Assembly (NCBI GenBank): GCA_015063285.1
Contig: SUST01000001.1
Span: 62,001-126,000 of the forward strand
From: Thermoplasmata archaeon
GTDB lineage: Archaea > Thermoplasmatota > Thermoplasmata > Methanomassiliicoccales > Methanomethylophilaceae
Direction of reading: 5' to 3'
DNA: 64,000 nucleotides
Position 1 is the first letter of the stretch, and each line of letters begins with the position of its first letter. Shown piece after piece: positions 28,016 to 36,696 of the stretch. Both the position numbers and the translations under genes were made by a program. The notes under the pieces were generated by a model. That model had not been told where the DNA came from, made no database searches, and worked only from the letters and a program-made list of their open reading frames with translations.

Positions 28016-28052
28016 TAGTCAATGGGGAGTATAAAATACCGCTGGTGATCCG

Positions 28053-28328
28053 TTGGTTTCAGAGTTTGAGCAGATAAAAAAAGACATCTTAGAGCCGTTC
28101 TTCAACCTTACCACAATCGAAGGCCTGTCCATCATGGAGGCTCTTTCCTTCTCACTGGTCCGGATAAGAGGACTATCCCCCATAGAAGCATCTGATGCCA
28201 TTAAGGCCATCACAGGTAAGGATGTAACGAACTTCCGCGTGTCCGTGTATGTTGATCGGGGAAGGCGCAAGCTGATAGAGAACGAAACGCTTCTCAGCAC
28301 CTACGAAGGAGAGATCAACCTGGACTGA
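28053..28328 (+). CDS. Small hypothetical protein
   Basis: 91 residues starting at TTG 28053 (GGTGAT lies a few bases upstream). It is soluble and mostly helical by eye, with SLVRIRGLSPIEASDAIKAITGKDV followed by RVSVYVDRGRRK, which could be a small DNA-binding fold. It converges on purP with the two stops directly adjacent. I do not recognise the family. The box GAGTATAAAATACC ends only about 15 bases before the start, so the message would be leaderless if that is its promoter. Confidence 0.5.
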   Translation: MVSEFEQIKKDILEPFFNLTTIEGLSIMEALSFSLVRIRGLSPIEASDAIKAITGKDVTNFRVSVYVDRGRRKLIENETLLSTYEGEINLD

Positions 28329-29402
28329 TCAGGAGACGATCTCCTTCAGCTTACCGGTCTCTGCCGCTTCCTTGATGTGCATGGCCATCCTTGCGCCAGT
28401 GCTCATTCCAGGATATATCAGGTCGGCATAGGGGGAACCGGAGATGAACGGGTTGGTTCCCGCGACGATCCTTGTCGAGATCTCGAAGGCCTTGAACTGC
28501 AGCTTATCGTTGACGACGGTCTCCAGACAGAACGGTCCCCACATTCCTCCGAACAGCTCGTAAGACTTGTCCACGACCTTCTCGGCCATGTCGAACGCCT
28601 TCGGCAGGAGAGATTCCCTGAGGACCACAGGTGTGTTTCCGGTGACCACGAACGAGGGGTACATTCCGACCTTCTTCAGATCGTCTATGTTACCGAGCTT
28701 GTACAGCTCATCGATGTTAGATTCGTCCCTACGGTCCATGGACATGAGCTCGAGCGAACCGCCCTCGGCACACTTGTAACCGTCATGCTTCAGAGGGTCA
28801 TAGAAGAAGTGCATGTAGTACCTTGTACCCATGCAGTATTCCTGGATGTTGTATGACTCGTCGGGGTCGACTGCCATCTTGAAACCGTTGTAGTCCATGG
28901 CGATGAAGTAACCCTTACCGCCCTTGGCACCGTTGTACTTGACCATGACAGGCTTGTCGATGGCCTTGGGGTCGGTGATGATCTCGGGCATGGATACGCC
29001 GGCTCCGGAGATCCATTCCCTCTGCTTCTCCCTGCTGGATTCCCAATTAAGGACCTCACGGTTGCCGTACGAGGGGACGGGATAATCGCCGAACCTCTCG
29101 GAACCCATGTACTCGACAAAGGAACCGTGGGGGATGATGATCGCATTCTTCTCGTAGAGCTCGTCTACACGGGACTCCATGTCCTCGAAATCCTTGTACT
29201 TGATGATCTCGTCGGGCTTTCCGAGGGGGAACGCATCGTAGTACTTAGTGCTGTGAGATATGGTCAGACCCAAGGTCTTGAAGCCCAACTTCCTCGCGCC
29301 ATGGAAAATCTGCAGCGACGAGTGGGAGCACAGAGTTGCTATCGTGATGTCCTTCGGATCGTATTCGTCCAGGATTGCGTCGATCTTACCTTTGGGTACC
29401 AT
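28329..29402 (-). CDS. purP: Formate-dependent AICAR formyltransferase PurP
   Basis: A 357-residue ATP-grasp enzyme making FAICAR from AICAR, formate and ATP, the archaeal route for step 9 of purine synthesis. IATLCSHSSLQIFHGARKLGF opens the pre-ATP-grasp domain. KPVMVKYNGAKGGKGYF is the nucleotide-binding glycine-rich segment, and FEISTRIVAGTNPF lies in the catalytic C-terminal region. Monocistronic on the minus strand. The coexistence with bifunctional purH is unusual: the two enzymes use different formyl donors (formate versus formyl-tetrahydrofolate). Confidence 0.92.
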   Translation of the reverse strand: MVPKGKIDAILDEYDPKDITIATLCSHSSLQIFHGARKLGFKTLGLTISHSTKYYDAFPLGKPDEIIKYKDFEDMESRVDELYEKNAIIIPHGSFVEYMGSERFGDYPVPSYGNREVLNWESSREKQREWISGAGVSMPEIITDPKAIDKPVMVKYNGAKGGKGYFIAMDYNGFKMAVDPDESYNIQEYCMGTRYYMHFFYDPLKHDGYKCAEGGSLELMSMDRRDESNIDELYKLGNIDDLKKVGMYPSFVVTGNTPVVLRESLLPKAFDMAEKVVDKSYELFGGMWGPFCLETVVNDKLQFKAFEISTRIVAGTNPFISGSPYADLIYPGMSTGARMAMHIKEAAETGKLKEIVS

Positions 29403-29638
29403 TAGCGATTAATGGGATTGTCGCATTTAATAGTATCTCGCTTAAAAGGACATGTCTGGATACGCTTTCGCTGGGTTAGAGGCTGCGTGAGAATCGCCCG
29501 GTAGCGATGCTACAATTAACACTACTTTTCAATATCTGGCTATCTGCACTTTCGGGTACTTTCGGAGACCTCCCTCATATCCTTTTATACAATCGGAACG
29601 ATGATGAGATATCCCTCCGAAAGGAAGGAGTCGATACA

Positions 29639-30961
29639 ATGGAAATGGAAGAACTAACACCCCATATTCAGGAATTGCAAAGGGTGCTCGGAGACAAGAT
29701 CGACGAAGAACAGCTCATCGCGGAGCTGAACAAGTATCTGAACGAGTACCACGTGAACATCGATGCCGCCAAAAGGGGCATCATAAGGAAGTACGGGGGG
29801 ACCGACACGGCCACCTTCGTCACCGGCAACTCACTTGTGAAGAAGATCTCCGAACTCACGGGTTCGGAGCAGAACGTGGACATCACGGCCAAGGTGGTAT
29901 TCGTTGACAACAAGGAAATCACAGTCAAGGGTCTGCCCAAGCAGATCATATCAGGTATCCTTGCGGACGAGACAGGATCGGTGTCCTTCACAGTCTGGGA
30001 GCCGGGAGCGCTCGTACTCGCGAAAGGATCGGTATACCACTTCAGGAACTGCTACTGCAAGACCTGGAACGACAAGGCCCAGGTCAATCTGGGCAACCGC
30101 GGTAAGGTCGAACCCGCCGACGGAGTGAAGATCGACCTTCCCGAAAGGCAGATAACAGCCGCACCCACAGAGATCAAGATCGGAAAGATCAAGGAAGGCA
30201 TGGGCAGCGTCACGGTCACCGGTAAGATAATCTCCGTAGAGACCAGGGAGATCACTGCCAAAGGGGAACAGAAGACAGTCTACTCGGGAATCATCGCCGA
30301 TGACACCGGGAAGATACAGTTCTCGGCATGGAGCGACTTCGGCCTCAAAGAAGGGGAGTCCCTGTGCATCCAGAATGCCTACATCAGGTCATGGAAGGGC
30401 ATCCCCCAGCTCAATCTGGGCGACAGGTGCGAAGTGAGCCGCGTGGATGAGGTCACCGATATCGTTGACACATCCGCCAACATGAAGACGGTCGACGAGA
30501 TCACCAGGATAGGCGGCGGACTGGACATAACATTGGAAGGTCTGGTCGTGGACGTCCGCCAGGGAAGCGGTATCATCAGGAGATGCCCCCAGTGCAACCG
30601 TTCCATGCTCAACGGCGCGTGCACCACCCACGGAATCGTAGAAGGCGTGATGGATCTGAGGCTCAAGGTCGTCATCGACGACGGTACCGGAGCCATCGGC
30701 GCCATCATTAACAAGAACGACACCGAGAAGCTCACCGGAGTGACCCTCCAGGCCGCCCGCGGACTGGCCGCGGTGAAAGGCGAAGCCGTCGTCGGAAGGG
30801 AGATCACCAGCAAGATCCTCATGAAGAGGGTGAAGGTGACCGGCAACGTCATGAGCGACGACTACGGCCCCAGCATGATAGTCAAGACCGCCAGCCTGGA
30901 GAAAATAAACCTGCAGGCCGAAGCGAACAAACTCCTCGACGAAGTGGAGGCAGCGATATGA
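29639..30961 (+). CDS. rpa: Replication protein A, single-stranded DNA-binding subunit
   Basis: 440 residues: a short helical N-terminus (1-60), then at least three OB folds (about 75-165, 185-270, 290-420). The third contains a zinc finger CPQCNRSMLNGACTTHG with three Cys and a His, as in euryarchaeal RPA41. It coats single-stranded DNA in replication, repair and recombination. Start ATG 29639 has GGAAGGAG 9 bases upstream and a TTTTATAC promoter near 29582; the open frame further upstream lacks family similarity. It overlaps the partner gene by 4 bases. Confidence 0.92.
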   Translation: MEMEELTPHIQELQRVLGDKIDEEQLIAELNKYLNEYHVNIDAAKRGIIRKYGGTDTATFVTGNSLVKKISELTGSEQNVDITAKVVFVDNKEITVKGLPKQIISGILADETGSVSFTVWEPGALVLAKGSVYHFRNCYCKTWNDKAQVNLGNRGKVEPADGVKIDLPERQITAAPTEIKIGKIKEGMGSVTVTGKIISVETREITAKGEQKTVYSGIIADDTGKIQFSAWSDFGLKEGESLCIQNAYIRSWKGIPQLNLGDRCEVSRVDEVTDIVDTSANMKTVDEITRIGGGLDITLEGLVVDVRQGSGIIRRCPQCNRSMLNGACTTHGIVEGVMDLRLKVVIDDGTGAIGAIINKNDTEKLTGVTLQAARGLAAVKGEAVVGREITSKILMKRVKVTGNVMSDDYGPSMIVKTASLEKINLQAEANKLLDEVEAAI

Positions 30962-31866
30962 ACGCCAGGGAGACCGCATGGAGGGTGTTCGCCACCGAGC
31001 TGAACTCCACCACCCTCGAGATCAAGGCAACTGAGGAGAAGCAGCCTTCCTACATCGTCACCCCGCTTGGTGCGAAGATCAACAGGGTGCTCATCGCCGG
31101 CGTCATGACCGAGAAGGAGAACATCGGGAGCGAAGAGGAACCCATGTGGAAGGCCAGGATACAGGACGTGTCCGGAAGCTTCTACATCAACGTCGGAAGA
31201 TTCCAGCCGGAGGCCTCCGCGGCCATAGCAGATATCGAGATCCCAAGCTTCGTGGCTGCCGTCGGAAGGGTAAGGACATACACCACCGACGACCAGAGAG
31301 TCTTCGTGTCCGTCAGGCCGGAGCACATCGTCCCCATCGACGAATCCGTACGCAACGAATGGATCCTCGAGACCGCCAAATCCACTTGGAAGAGGCTCAA
31401 GGACACCAAGAAGGTTCTCGGAATGGGGGATGCCACCGAACAGGACCTGATCAAATCGGGAATGTCCCCTACCGAGGCATTCGGCATAACATATGCACTG
31501 GACAACTACGGCCAGATGCCCGATTCCACACTGTACCTCAAGACCATCCAGGCAGCCCTCAGGATGCTGCTCCCCGACAGGGATGTCGACCTCGGGTTCC
31601 CCGAGGACTACTCGGACGAGCCCGACGAGATAGAGATGCCCGAGAACGGCGAGAGCTCAGGCAACAACGCCGCACAGCTCGAGGACATGATCCTCAGGCT
31701 CCTGGAGGAGCTGGACACCGACGGCAAGGGTGCGCCCAGGGAGGAGCTCGAGAGAAGGGCCGAGGCCGAGGGCATCAGCAGCATCGAGCTCGAAGAGGTC
31801 TCCAACACCCTCATGGACAAGGGACTCGTCTACGAACCTAACCTGAGATACCTCAAACGCATTTGA
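30958..31866 (+). CDS. RPA-associated protein (COG3390 type)
   Basis: 302 residues. It has one OB-like domain at residues about 35-125 (KINRVLIAGVMTEKENIG...WKARIQDVSGSFYINVGRFQPEA). A helical middle follows, and a C-terminal winged-helix-like segment (about 235-302) ends in ALVYEP-type LVYEPNLRYLKRI. Proteins of this family are encoded next to archaeal RPA and form a complex with it. The 4-base ATGA overlap with rpa indicates coupled translation. An acidic linker (about 215-235) separates the two ends. Confidence 0.88.
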   Translation: MNARETAWRVFATELNSTTLEIKATEEKQPSYIVTPLGAKINRVLIAGVMTEKENIGSEEEPMWKARIQDVSGSFYINVGRFQPEASAAIADIEIPSFVAAVGRVRTYTTDDQRVFVSVRPEHIVPIDESVRNEWILETAKSTWKRLKDTKKVLGMGDATEQDLIKSGMSPTEAFGITYALDNYGQMPDSTLYLKTIQAALRMLLPDRDVDLGFPEDYSDEPDEIEMPENGESSGNNAAQLEDMILRLLEELDTDGKGAPREELERRAEAEGISSIELEEVSNTLMDKGLVYEPNLRYLKRI

Positions 31867-31868
31867 AC

Positions 31869-31889
31869 GTAGGGGGTCCATCCCCCTAC
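31869..31889 (+). terminator. Terminator of the RPA operon
   Basis: GTAGGGGG-TCCAT-CCCCCTAC is a perfect 8-bp stem with a 5-base loop, 3 bases after the stop codon of the RPA partner gene, followed by moderately T-rich DNA. Confidence 0.55.
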
Positions 31890-31947
31890 ATCGTTGTATT
31901 AACAAATAATATCTAATAAATATCAGGACTCCTGATTTTTTCAGAAC

Positions 31948-32211
31948 ATGAAGATAAGGCAGCATCAGCTGATAGACATCATCATCGCCAATATGCTCAT
32001 AGCGGCGTGCGTCATATCTTTCCTCAAGAGCAGAATTGTTCTAGATGAACTCAGCACCATCTCCTCATACTTCATGTTGGCAACGATAATCTTCGGAGTC
32101 GCCGTCGCCTTATATGTCATCTATACCAAGGATCAGGTGTTCGACCCTCTCAATTCCAGCCTGGATGAGAATCCAGAATGCGAAGAGGATGACAAGATCA
32201 GACTTTCTTGA
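31948..32211 (+). CDS. Small two-helix membrane protein
   Basis: 87 residues: two hydrophobic helices (about 8-27, IDIIIANMLIAACVISFL, and 42-60, MLATIIFGVAVALYVIY) and an acidic tail. The start at 31948 follows a TTTTTT tract and an AT-rich TATA-like run, so it may be leaderless. Its last 14 bases overlap the convergent glycosyltransferase gene. No family recognised. Confidence 0.6.
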   Translation: MKIRQHQLIDIIIANMLIAACVISFLKSRIVLDELSTISSYFMLATIIFGVAVALYVIYTKDQVFDPLNSSLDENPECEEDDKIRLS

Positions 32212-33385
32212 TGGTCTCGAACGACTTGAAGTCGGGTGGCCTGATCAGAGCATATATCGAGGTCATACCGTCATAGAACGCCACCGGAATCGTCAGTATG
32301 AACATCGCTATCGATATGGATGCGGAATGCATGAACGTTGCACCGAACTGATAGTACCCAAAGAAACATACCATGTTCATCACCGCTATGAATTGGGTGA
32401 AATCGCTGAGACCCGGAGCCATGAACAGCAGGACCGGGAACAGGCACAGGCACAGTAGTCCTAGGATTCCGTTTATGTACATGTACATGTAGAACAGCCA
32501 AGTCCTGAGCGAGAGCTTCCTGACGACGCCTTTGTTGTTCATCAGGGACCAGAACCATCTGCGTCTCTGCTTGTAATAATCCCTGACGGATGTTGGGGGA
32601 GCGATATAGATGTGGCCGACAGGGATCTCCGCGAACGTGTACTTCTTGGAGATCGACAACCCCATTATGAGGTCCTCTGCACCGTATGTCCCGTAATCCC
32701 ATCCGATCTCGTATTCGACATCGGCACGGACAACCAGACCCTCCCCGTGAACGAACTGCGGGCGGTTCTTATGGTTGCATCTCTTGCACCACGCCTCGCA
32801 GTTGGCGATCCTGATGATATCCGCAAGGGACGAGAACAGATGCCTTCCCCACGCGCGGAGCCTTATGCATCCCTGCGCCCCTTCGCTGATCAGATAGTAT
32901 TTCACGAACTCCAGGTAGGGCTTGTCGATTATGCTGTCATCATCCAGGTGGCAGATGTATGTCTCCTTTCCAAAACCCATCTCGTGGAATGCCTCGATAC
33001 CGTATTGCATGGCACGCATCTTGCACAGGGATCCGTTGGGGCATTTGTAATCCGAAGGGACGGTTACCATCCTGCAGCTGTATTCGAATGTATCCCTCTC
33101 CTCCTTGACTACGAAAATCTCGGAGATCACGTTGTAGCTCTTGACCCTCTTGATGATCTTCTCGACCACATCAGTAGCCATCCCGTTGGTGGTGATTGCG
33201 ACGATGACGTTGTTTGAGACCTCCAGCTTCTCATGCCTATCGAACAGCTTCCTATCGGTCATCAGCATACTGTAATCGATAAGGAAGAGCTGATAGAAAG
33301 CAAAAGGAGTGTAGAAAAGGAGCATCAGAGTAAGGACTAACTGGGGCACGGTGGTGATACCAAGTATGTCCAAACCCATGATCAT
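32198..33385 (-). CDS. Membrane glycosyltransferase, family 2
   Basis: 395 residues: one N-terminal helix (about 10-32), a cytoplasmic GT2 domain (about 55-280) and about four C-terminal helices. DDDS (about 149-152) is the nucleotide-sugar/metal motif, GAEDLIMGL gives the catalytic ED region, and QRRRW (about 275) is the Q/RxxRW motif of processive synthases such as cellulose and hyaluronan synthases. It probably polymerises or transfers sugars for a surface polysaccharide. No other glycan genes surround it. An ATG two codons downstream is an equally possible start. Confidence 0.88.
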   Translation of the reverse strand: MIMGLDILGITTVPQLVLTLMLLFYTPFAFYQLFLIDYSMLMTDRKLFDRHEKLEVSNNVIVAITTNGMATDVVEKIIKRVKSYNVISEIFVVKEERDTFEYSCRMVTVPSDYKCPNGSLCKMRAMQYGIEAFHEMGFGKETYICHLDDDSIIDKPYLEFVKYYLISEGAQGCIRLRAWGRHLFSSLADIIRIANCEAWCKRCNHKNRPQFVHGEGLVVRADVEYEIGWDYGTYGAEDLIMGLSISKKYTFAEIPVGHIYIAPPTSVRDYYKQRRRWFWSLMNNKGVVRKLSLRTWLFYMYMYINGILGLLCLCLFPVLLFMAPGLSDFTQFIAVMNMVCFFGYYQFGATFMHSASISIAMFILTIPVAFYDGMTSIYALIRPPDFKSFETIKKV

Positions 33386-33429
33386 GATGATTAAGAATTG
33401 GCTTGGTTTAATAAAATTAATGTTAGAAT

Positions 33430-34625
33430 CGTAGAATAAAGTAGGAACATAAGGTCAATCCTGACTCCACATCAGCCGTTGGCTAATGCGGAGCCCTACC
33501 CACACAAAGAGGGTACGGAGCACAGGATGGTTACCCATCCTGTACTTCGGGAGTTTATTCCGGAGGACCTTATCACCCCGGATCCGTGACACCAGGATAT
33601 GCACCACGATGTCTACGGTGCCGCTAACAATGTGGTTCCACACACCAACGCCCTTGCGGGCACTGGTGCAACACACACTGCACCGAGTTCACGCGACAGT
33701 CTTGATTCCCGACAGGAACCAAGAACGCCGACGATTGCTCGCGGATCAAGCAACAGCACACTGCCACAGGGCACCAAAACACTTATGATGTGTTTACGTG
33801 CAACCGTATGGGCCGCCGAACCCCGAGGGGAACGACGAAACCGCGATGTGTATACGCGATACGCGACACAAGACCGTCCACCATACGGCGGGCACTCCCA
33901 AACCGCGACACACGATGATGATGACGCTGCACTCCTTTGCAGGAAACGCACACGCAACCGTTTCGCACACCACGCCACATACGACGCTGATCCAATACCG
34001 CGCACAAATCTCATCGGGCTCTGCCCCCGACCTTCCCCGTTTACCGGGGCTGCACTGTCACCGTGCTTGAGCCATATCCAACAACCCATCACCTTACGGT
34101 GCGGGCGCCAACATATTGCCACCGGGAATACGGCGCACGCATCGCCTGAGCGATACATGCGTCACCCGCTGTCATAGCCAGTGTTCTTCCGGGTTTTACC
34201 CCGGACGTCCCCAACCCATGGGGACACATCGTTCACGTGCTGATCTGTCGCATATGTCTGACCGTAAGCAGCCGCCTGACCCCAAAGGGATCGACTGCAC
34301 TGCCACGGTGGTCCACCATGACACAGTGTCATGATGGCTGATGCCATATACGTACGCTATGCGCGGATTGCGGCTTCGCAACAACCAACCAGGACTCGAA
34401 CCCGGTCTCCACCCATACGGGCGACGCGCTGTCATGCGCTTGGCGCTGCACCATGCAGAAACTTCAGCCTACCCGACGACTCAGCGTCGACAGCCGAGCA
34501 ACCCTTTCCCTCCATATGGAGGTACTCGGTCCTCTTCGTTTCTCACCCGACCTTGACGGACGGTACATGGACCTAAGCGATTACTCGCTACACTTACTCA
34601 TGGAGTTTGTGATGTATTAGGCAAC
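33430..34625 (-). ncRNA. Very long candidate structured non-coding RNA (about 1.2 kb)
   Basis: No frame in this GC-rich stretch gives a credible protein, yet perfect hairpins fill it. Examples are 33465-33493, 33522-33543, 33643-33668, 33700-33724, 33777-33795, 34035-34049, 34090-34101, 34141-34154, 34188-34205, 34207-34225, 34334-34347 and 34509-34522. Long-range helices include 33449-33456 with 33566-33573, and 33804-33811 with 33881-33888. The loops at 33531, 33654 and 34094 are GUAA, GCAA and GUAA only when read on the minus strand. A minus-strand TATA box (34646-34655) and a T-rich end (about 33400-33440) fit one transcript. No rRNA, tRNA, RNase P, SRP or group I/II intron signature was found. 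Confidence 0.6.
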
Positions 34626-34645
34626 AGTATACTATGCTTGATTTC

Positions 34646-34655
34646 TATAAATAAC
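34646..34655 (-). promoter_or_regulatory. TATA box of the long RNA
   Basis: GTTATTTATA on the minus strand, at a boundary where the sequence changes from AT-rich to GC-rich. Start of transcription is expected near 34620-34625. Confidence 0.45.
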
Positions 34656-34842
34656 TTTTGATTGTTATATCCAATTGTTAGATTGCATAGATGGGTTGTA
34701 AGCAATTAAAATGGACACTTTTTCTAATGTCTGGCTAGAATTTTTTGTATCCGTTCGCTTTTATATACGATTAAAATAGGTTGGATGAATCCTATACAGT
34801 CTTTCCTTTAGAAAAAAAGACCCTTTCTTTATAATTGAATTG

Positions 34843-34863
34843 TAAAAATGCCCCCGAAGGGGC
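34843..34863 (-). terminator. Terminator of the rpoK-rpsB operon
   Basis: On the minus strand GCCCC-TTCG-GGGGC followed by ATTTTTAC, beginning 16 bases after the rpsB stop. The UUCG tetraloop and U-run make a strong hairpin terminator. About 10 bases further on is another run, GGTCTTTTTTTC. Confidence 0.65.
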
Positions 34864-34879
34864 AATGAGTTTGAGAAGC

Positions 34880-35509
34880 TCAGACGAGCTTTGCTTCGAA
34901 GTCGTCAATGGACAACTGGAAGTCGTTGGGGTCCTTGAGGTCACCGCGCTTGGTGAGGAGCTCCCTGGCGAGGATCCAGTAGACACATGCGAGTGCGCGC
35001 CTTCCCTTGTTGTTGGTGGGGATGACGAGATCGACGTTCCTGGTCTCGTTGTTGGCATCGCAGAGTGCGACGATCGGGATTCCGAGGTTGAGTGCCTCGT
35101 TGAGTGCCTGCTTGTCGGCTGCGGGGTCGGTGACGACCAGGACCTCGGGCTCGATGAAAGCGGGGTTCAAGGGGTTGGTCAGTGTTCCGGGGACGAAACG
35201 GCCTGCGAATGCGGGTGCTCCGATTGCCTTGGAGAACTCCCTTGCGGGCTTCTGTCCGTACTGCCTTGCAGAGACGACGAGGATCCTCTTGGAGTCGAAC
35301 CTTGCCAGGAAGGAAGCTGCGTCCCTAAGCCTGTCGTCGGTCTTCTTGACATCAAGGACGTACAGTCCGTCCTGCCTGACCTTGTAGATGAAATCCTTCA
35401 TGTCTGCGGATTTCTGCTGTGTTCCGATGTGAACTCCAGATGTCAGGTAGATGTCCTCTTCCACCAGGAGATCGGTTCCCGGTGCTACATATGATTCCTC
35501 TTCGCTCAT
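34880..35509 (-). CDS. rps2: 30S ribosomal protein S2
   Basis: 209 residues, the normal archaeal/eukaryotic S2 (uS2) length. [21 protein letters not shown] at residue 22, [24 protein letters not shown], and [26 protein letters not shown] are highly conserved. It binds the small-subunit head-body junction. It follows rpoK by 16 bases, the usual archaeal order in the L13-S9-RpoN-RpoK-S2 cluster, of which only the end is present here. Confidence 0.97.
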   Translation of the reverse strand: MSEEESYVAPGTDLLVEEDIYLTSGVHIGTQQKSADMKDFIYKVRQDGLYVLDVKKTDDRLRDAASFLARFDSKRILVVSARQYGQKPAREFSKAIGAPAFAGRFVPGTLTNPLNPAFIEPEVLVVTDPAADKQALNEALNLGIPIVALCDANNETRNVDLVIPTNNKGRRALACVYWILARELLTKRGDLKDPNDFQLSIDDFEAKLV

Positions 35510-35525
35510 GATTATTACCTCTTAT

Positions 35526-35708
35526 TCAGTTCCTGACGACAGAGATCGGAATGAGATCCTTGTCGAATTCCAGCATGGCGATATCGATCGGGTCAAGCAT
35601 ATCCTCCGGATAGTCCGTGAGTACGGGCGCTCCGTATGAGATCTGCAGTGCCCTCGCTCCGATGATCCTTGCTTTCTCGAATCTTGTGTACTTACTGTGT
35701 GCTTCCAT
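35526..35708 (-). CDS. rpoK: RNA polymerase subunit K
   Basis: A 60-residue RpoK, homologous to eukaryotic Rpb6 and bacterial omega. [24 protein letters not shown] is the conserved core, and the [21 protein letters not shown] tail is complete. It helps assemble the polymerase clamp. ATG 35708 was chosen for the GGTGA site 5-7 bases upstream; an upstream in-frame ATG begins inside that site. The RpoN, S9 and L13 genes that normally precede it are not adjacent here, because the next upstream gene is a multidrug-type transporter pair. Confidence 0.95.
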   Translation of the reverse strand: MEAHSKYTRFEKARIIGARALQISYGAPVLTDYPEDMLDPIDIAMLEFDKDLIPISVVRN

Positions 35709-35831
35709 ATAAGTCACCATACAGGATAGAGCCGTGTAGATTAGTCTTGATTATAAAGGTTTGCAGGCCCCTTATTTTTACTGTTAGTACATATATCAAA
35801 AAACGCGCGCGCGAGGGCCGTCTTTCGATAC

Positions 35832-36182
35832 TCATTCCGGGACCTTATCCGAGGCCTTGTCGTTCTTGAGATTCAGCCCTACGATGCCCCCCATCGTGAT
35901 GGCGAGGAACAGGTATCCCAACACGTTGAGGCCGTTGGAGAAGACTACGACATCGGCTATTGCGGCACCCACGACACCGATGCCTACCCATACAGCATAG
36001 CTAGACCCCATCGCAAGACCGCGCTTGAGCCCTCCGTTGAGCAGGATGGTGCCCACAATGCTCAGCGAGAGACCTAGTACAGTGTACAGAATATCCGTCA
36101 TGCCTTCGGCAAGGCCCATGAACGTAGTGTAGATGGCCTCGACGATGCCCCCTGCAATAACCCAAAGCCATGCTCTGTTCAT
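35832..36182 (-). CDS. SMR-family transporter subunit B
   Basis: 116 residues with four hydrophobic helices, the small multidrug resistance size. AWLWVIAGGIVEAIYTTFMGLAEG carries the essential membrane glutamate of helix 1, and SYAVWVGIGVVGAA is the signature of helix 3. It overlaps its partner gene by 4 bases, so the two are likely an obligate heterodimer like EbrAB or YkkCD. Substrates could be cationic drugs or guanidinium-like metabolites. Confidence 0.88.
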   Translation of the reverse strand: MNRAWLWVIAGGIVEAIYTTFMGLAEGMTDILYTVLGLSLSIVGTILLNGGLKRGLAMGSSYAVWVGIGVVGAAIADVVVFSNGLNVLGYLFLAITMGGIVGLNLKNDKASDKVPE

Positions 36183-36508
36183 CCTACCACCAGATCGAAT
36201 CCAGCGACGCCTACTACGACCATCGCTATGTAGAGTATCGTGTACCTGTCGAGGGGATCCTTGTAGAATATCCATCCGACCAGTGTGGTCATGACCGTGC
36301 CTATGCTCACCCACACCGCATATGCTATACTGACCTGCAGGGTGCCCTCGGTCGCCATGGAGAGACAGGCCGGACCGATGAACATGAACGCCAGGACCAC
36401 TGCGCCCCAGAGGAGGTTCTTCGATTTGTTGTACTTCTGGAGCGACACCATCCAAATAGGTTCCATCAATCCTGCAAGGATCACCCAAAGTATTCCGAGA
36501 TCGGCCAT
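36179..36508 (-). CDS. SMR-family transporter subunit A
   Basis: 109 residues and four hydrophobic helices. LGILWVILAGLMEPIWMVSLQK carries the helix-1 glutamate, and AYAVWVSIGTVMTTLVGW the helix-3 signature. ATG 36508 sits about 25 bases after a TTTTTATC box, consistent with a leaderless message; a TTG five codons earlier is less likely. Pair of the downstream SMR gene. Confidence 0.88.
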   Translation of the reverse strand: MADLGILWVILAGLMEPIWMVSLQKYNKSKNLLWGAVVLAFMFIGPACLSMATEGTLQVSIAYAVWVSIGTVMTTLVGWIFYKDPLDRYTILYIAMVVVGVAGFDLVVG

Positions 36509-36696
36509 TGCAGATGGGTGCAAATTGATGAGAGATAAAAACGGTTCGACACTACCATATTCATTGTTTCAATGGCTATACTTAGTAATTGTATACAAAA
36601 AAACCGCCTACTGTTTCCATGATCGCAGCTCAGAAGACAGACGCCGATGCAATAACAATATCTATCGAGTATTGATTCTTGTTACATCGTGATCGA

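Noticed and set aside
33613-34158. A 181-codon open frame on the minus strand (and a 192-codon one on plus) within the RNA-like block
   Set aside because: The translations are rich in Cys, Arg, Ser and Trp with no family motif, both strands are equally open, and strong hairpins cut across them. GC-rich non-coding sequence explains them better.
34380-34480. A tRNA gene on the minus strand
   Set aside because: Only the T-arm fits. The would-be acceptor strand has no partner and no anticodon arm of five base pairs with a seven-base loop can be placed.
33430-34625. RNase P, SRP or ribosomal RNA
   Set aside because: I found no RNase P GAGGAAAGTC-type core, no SRP helix 8 consensus and no universal 16S/23S segments on either strand; the length also does not suit RNase P or SRP.
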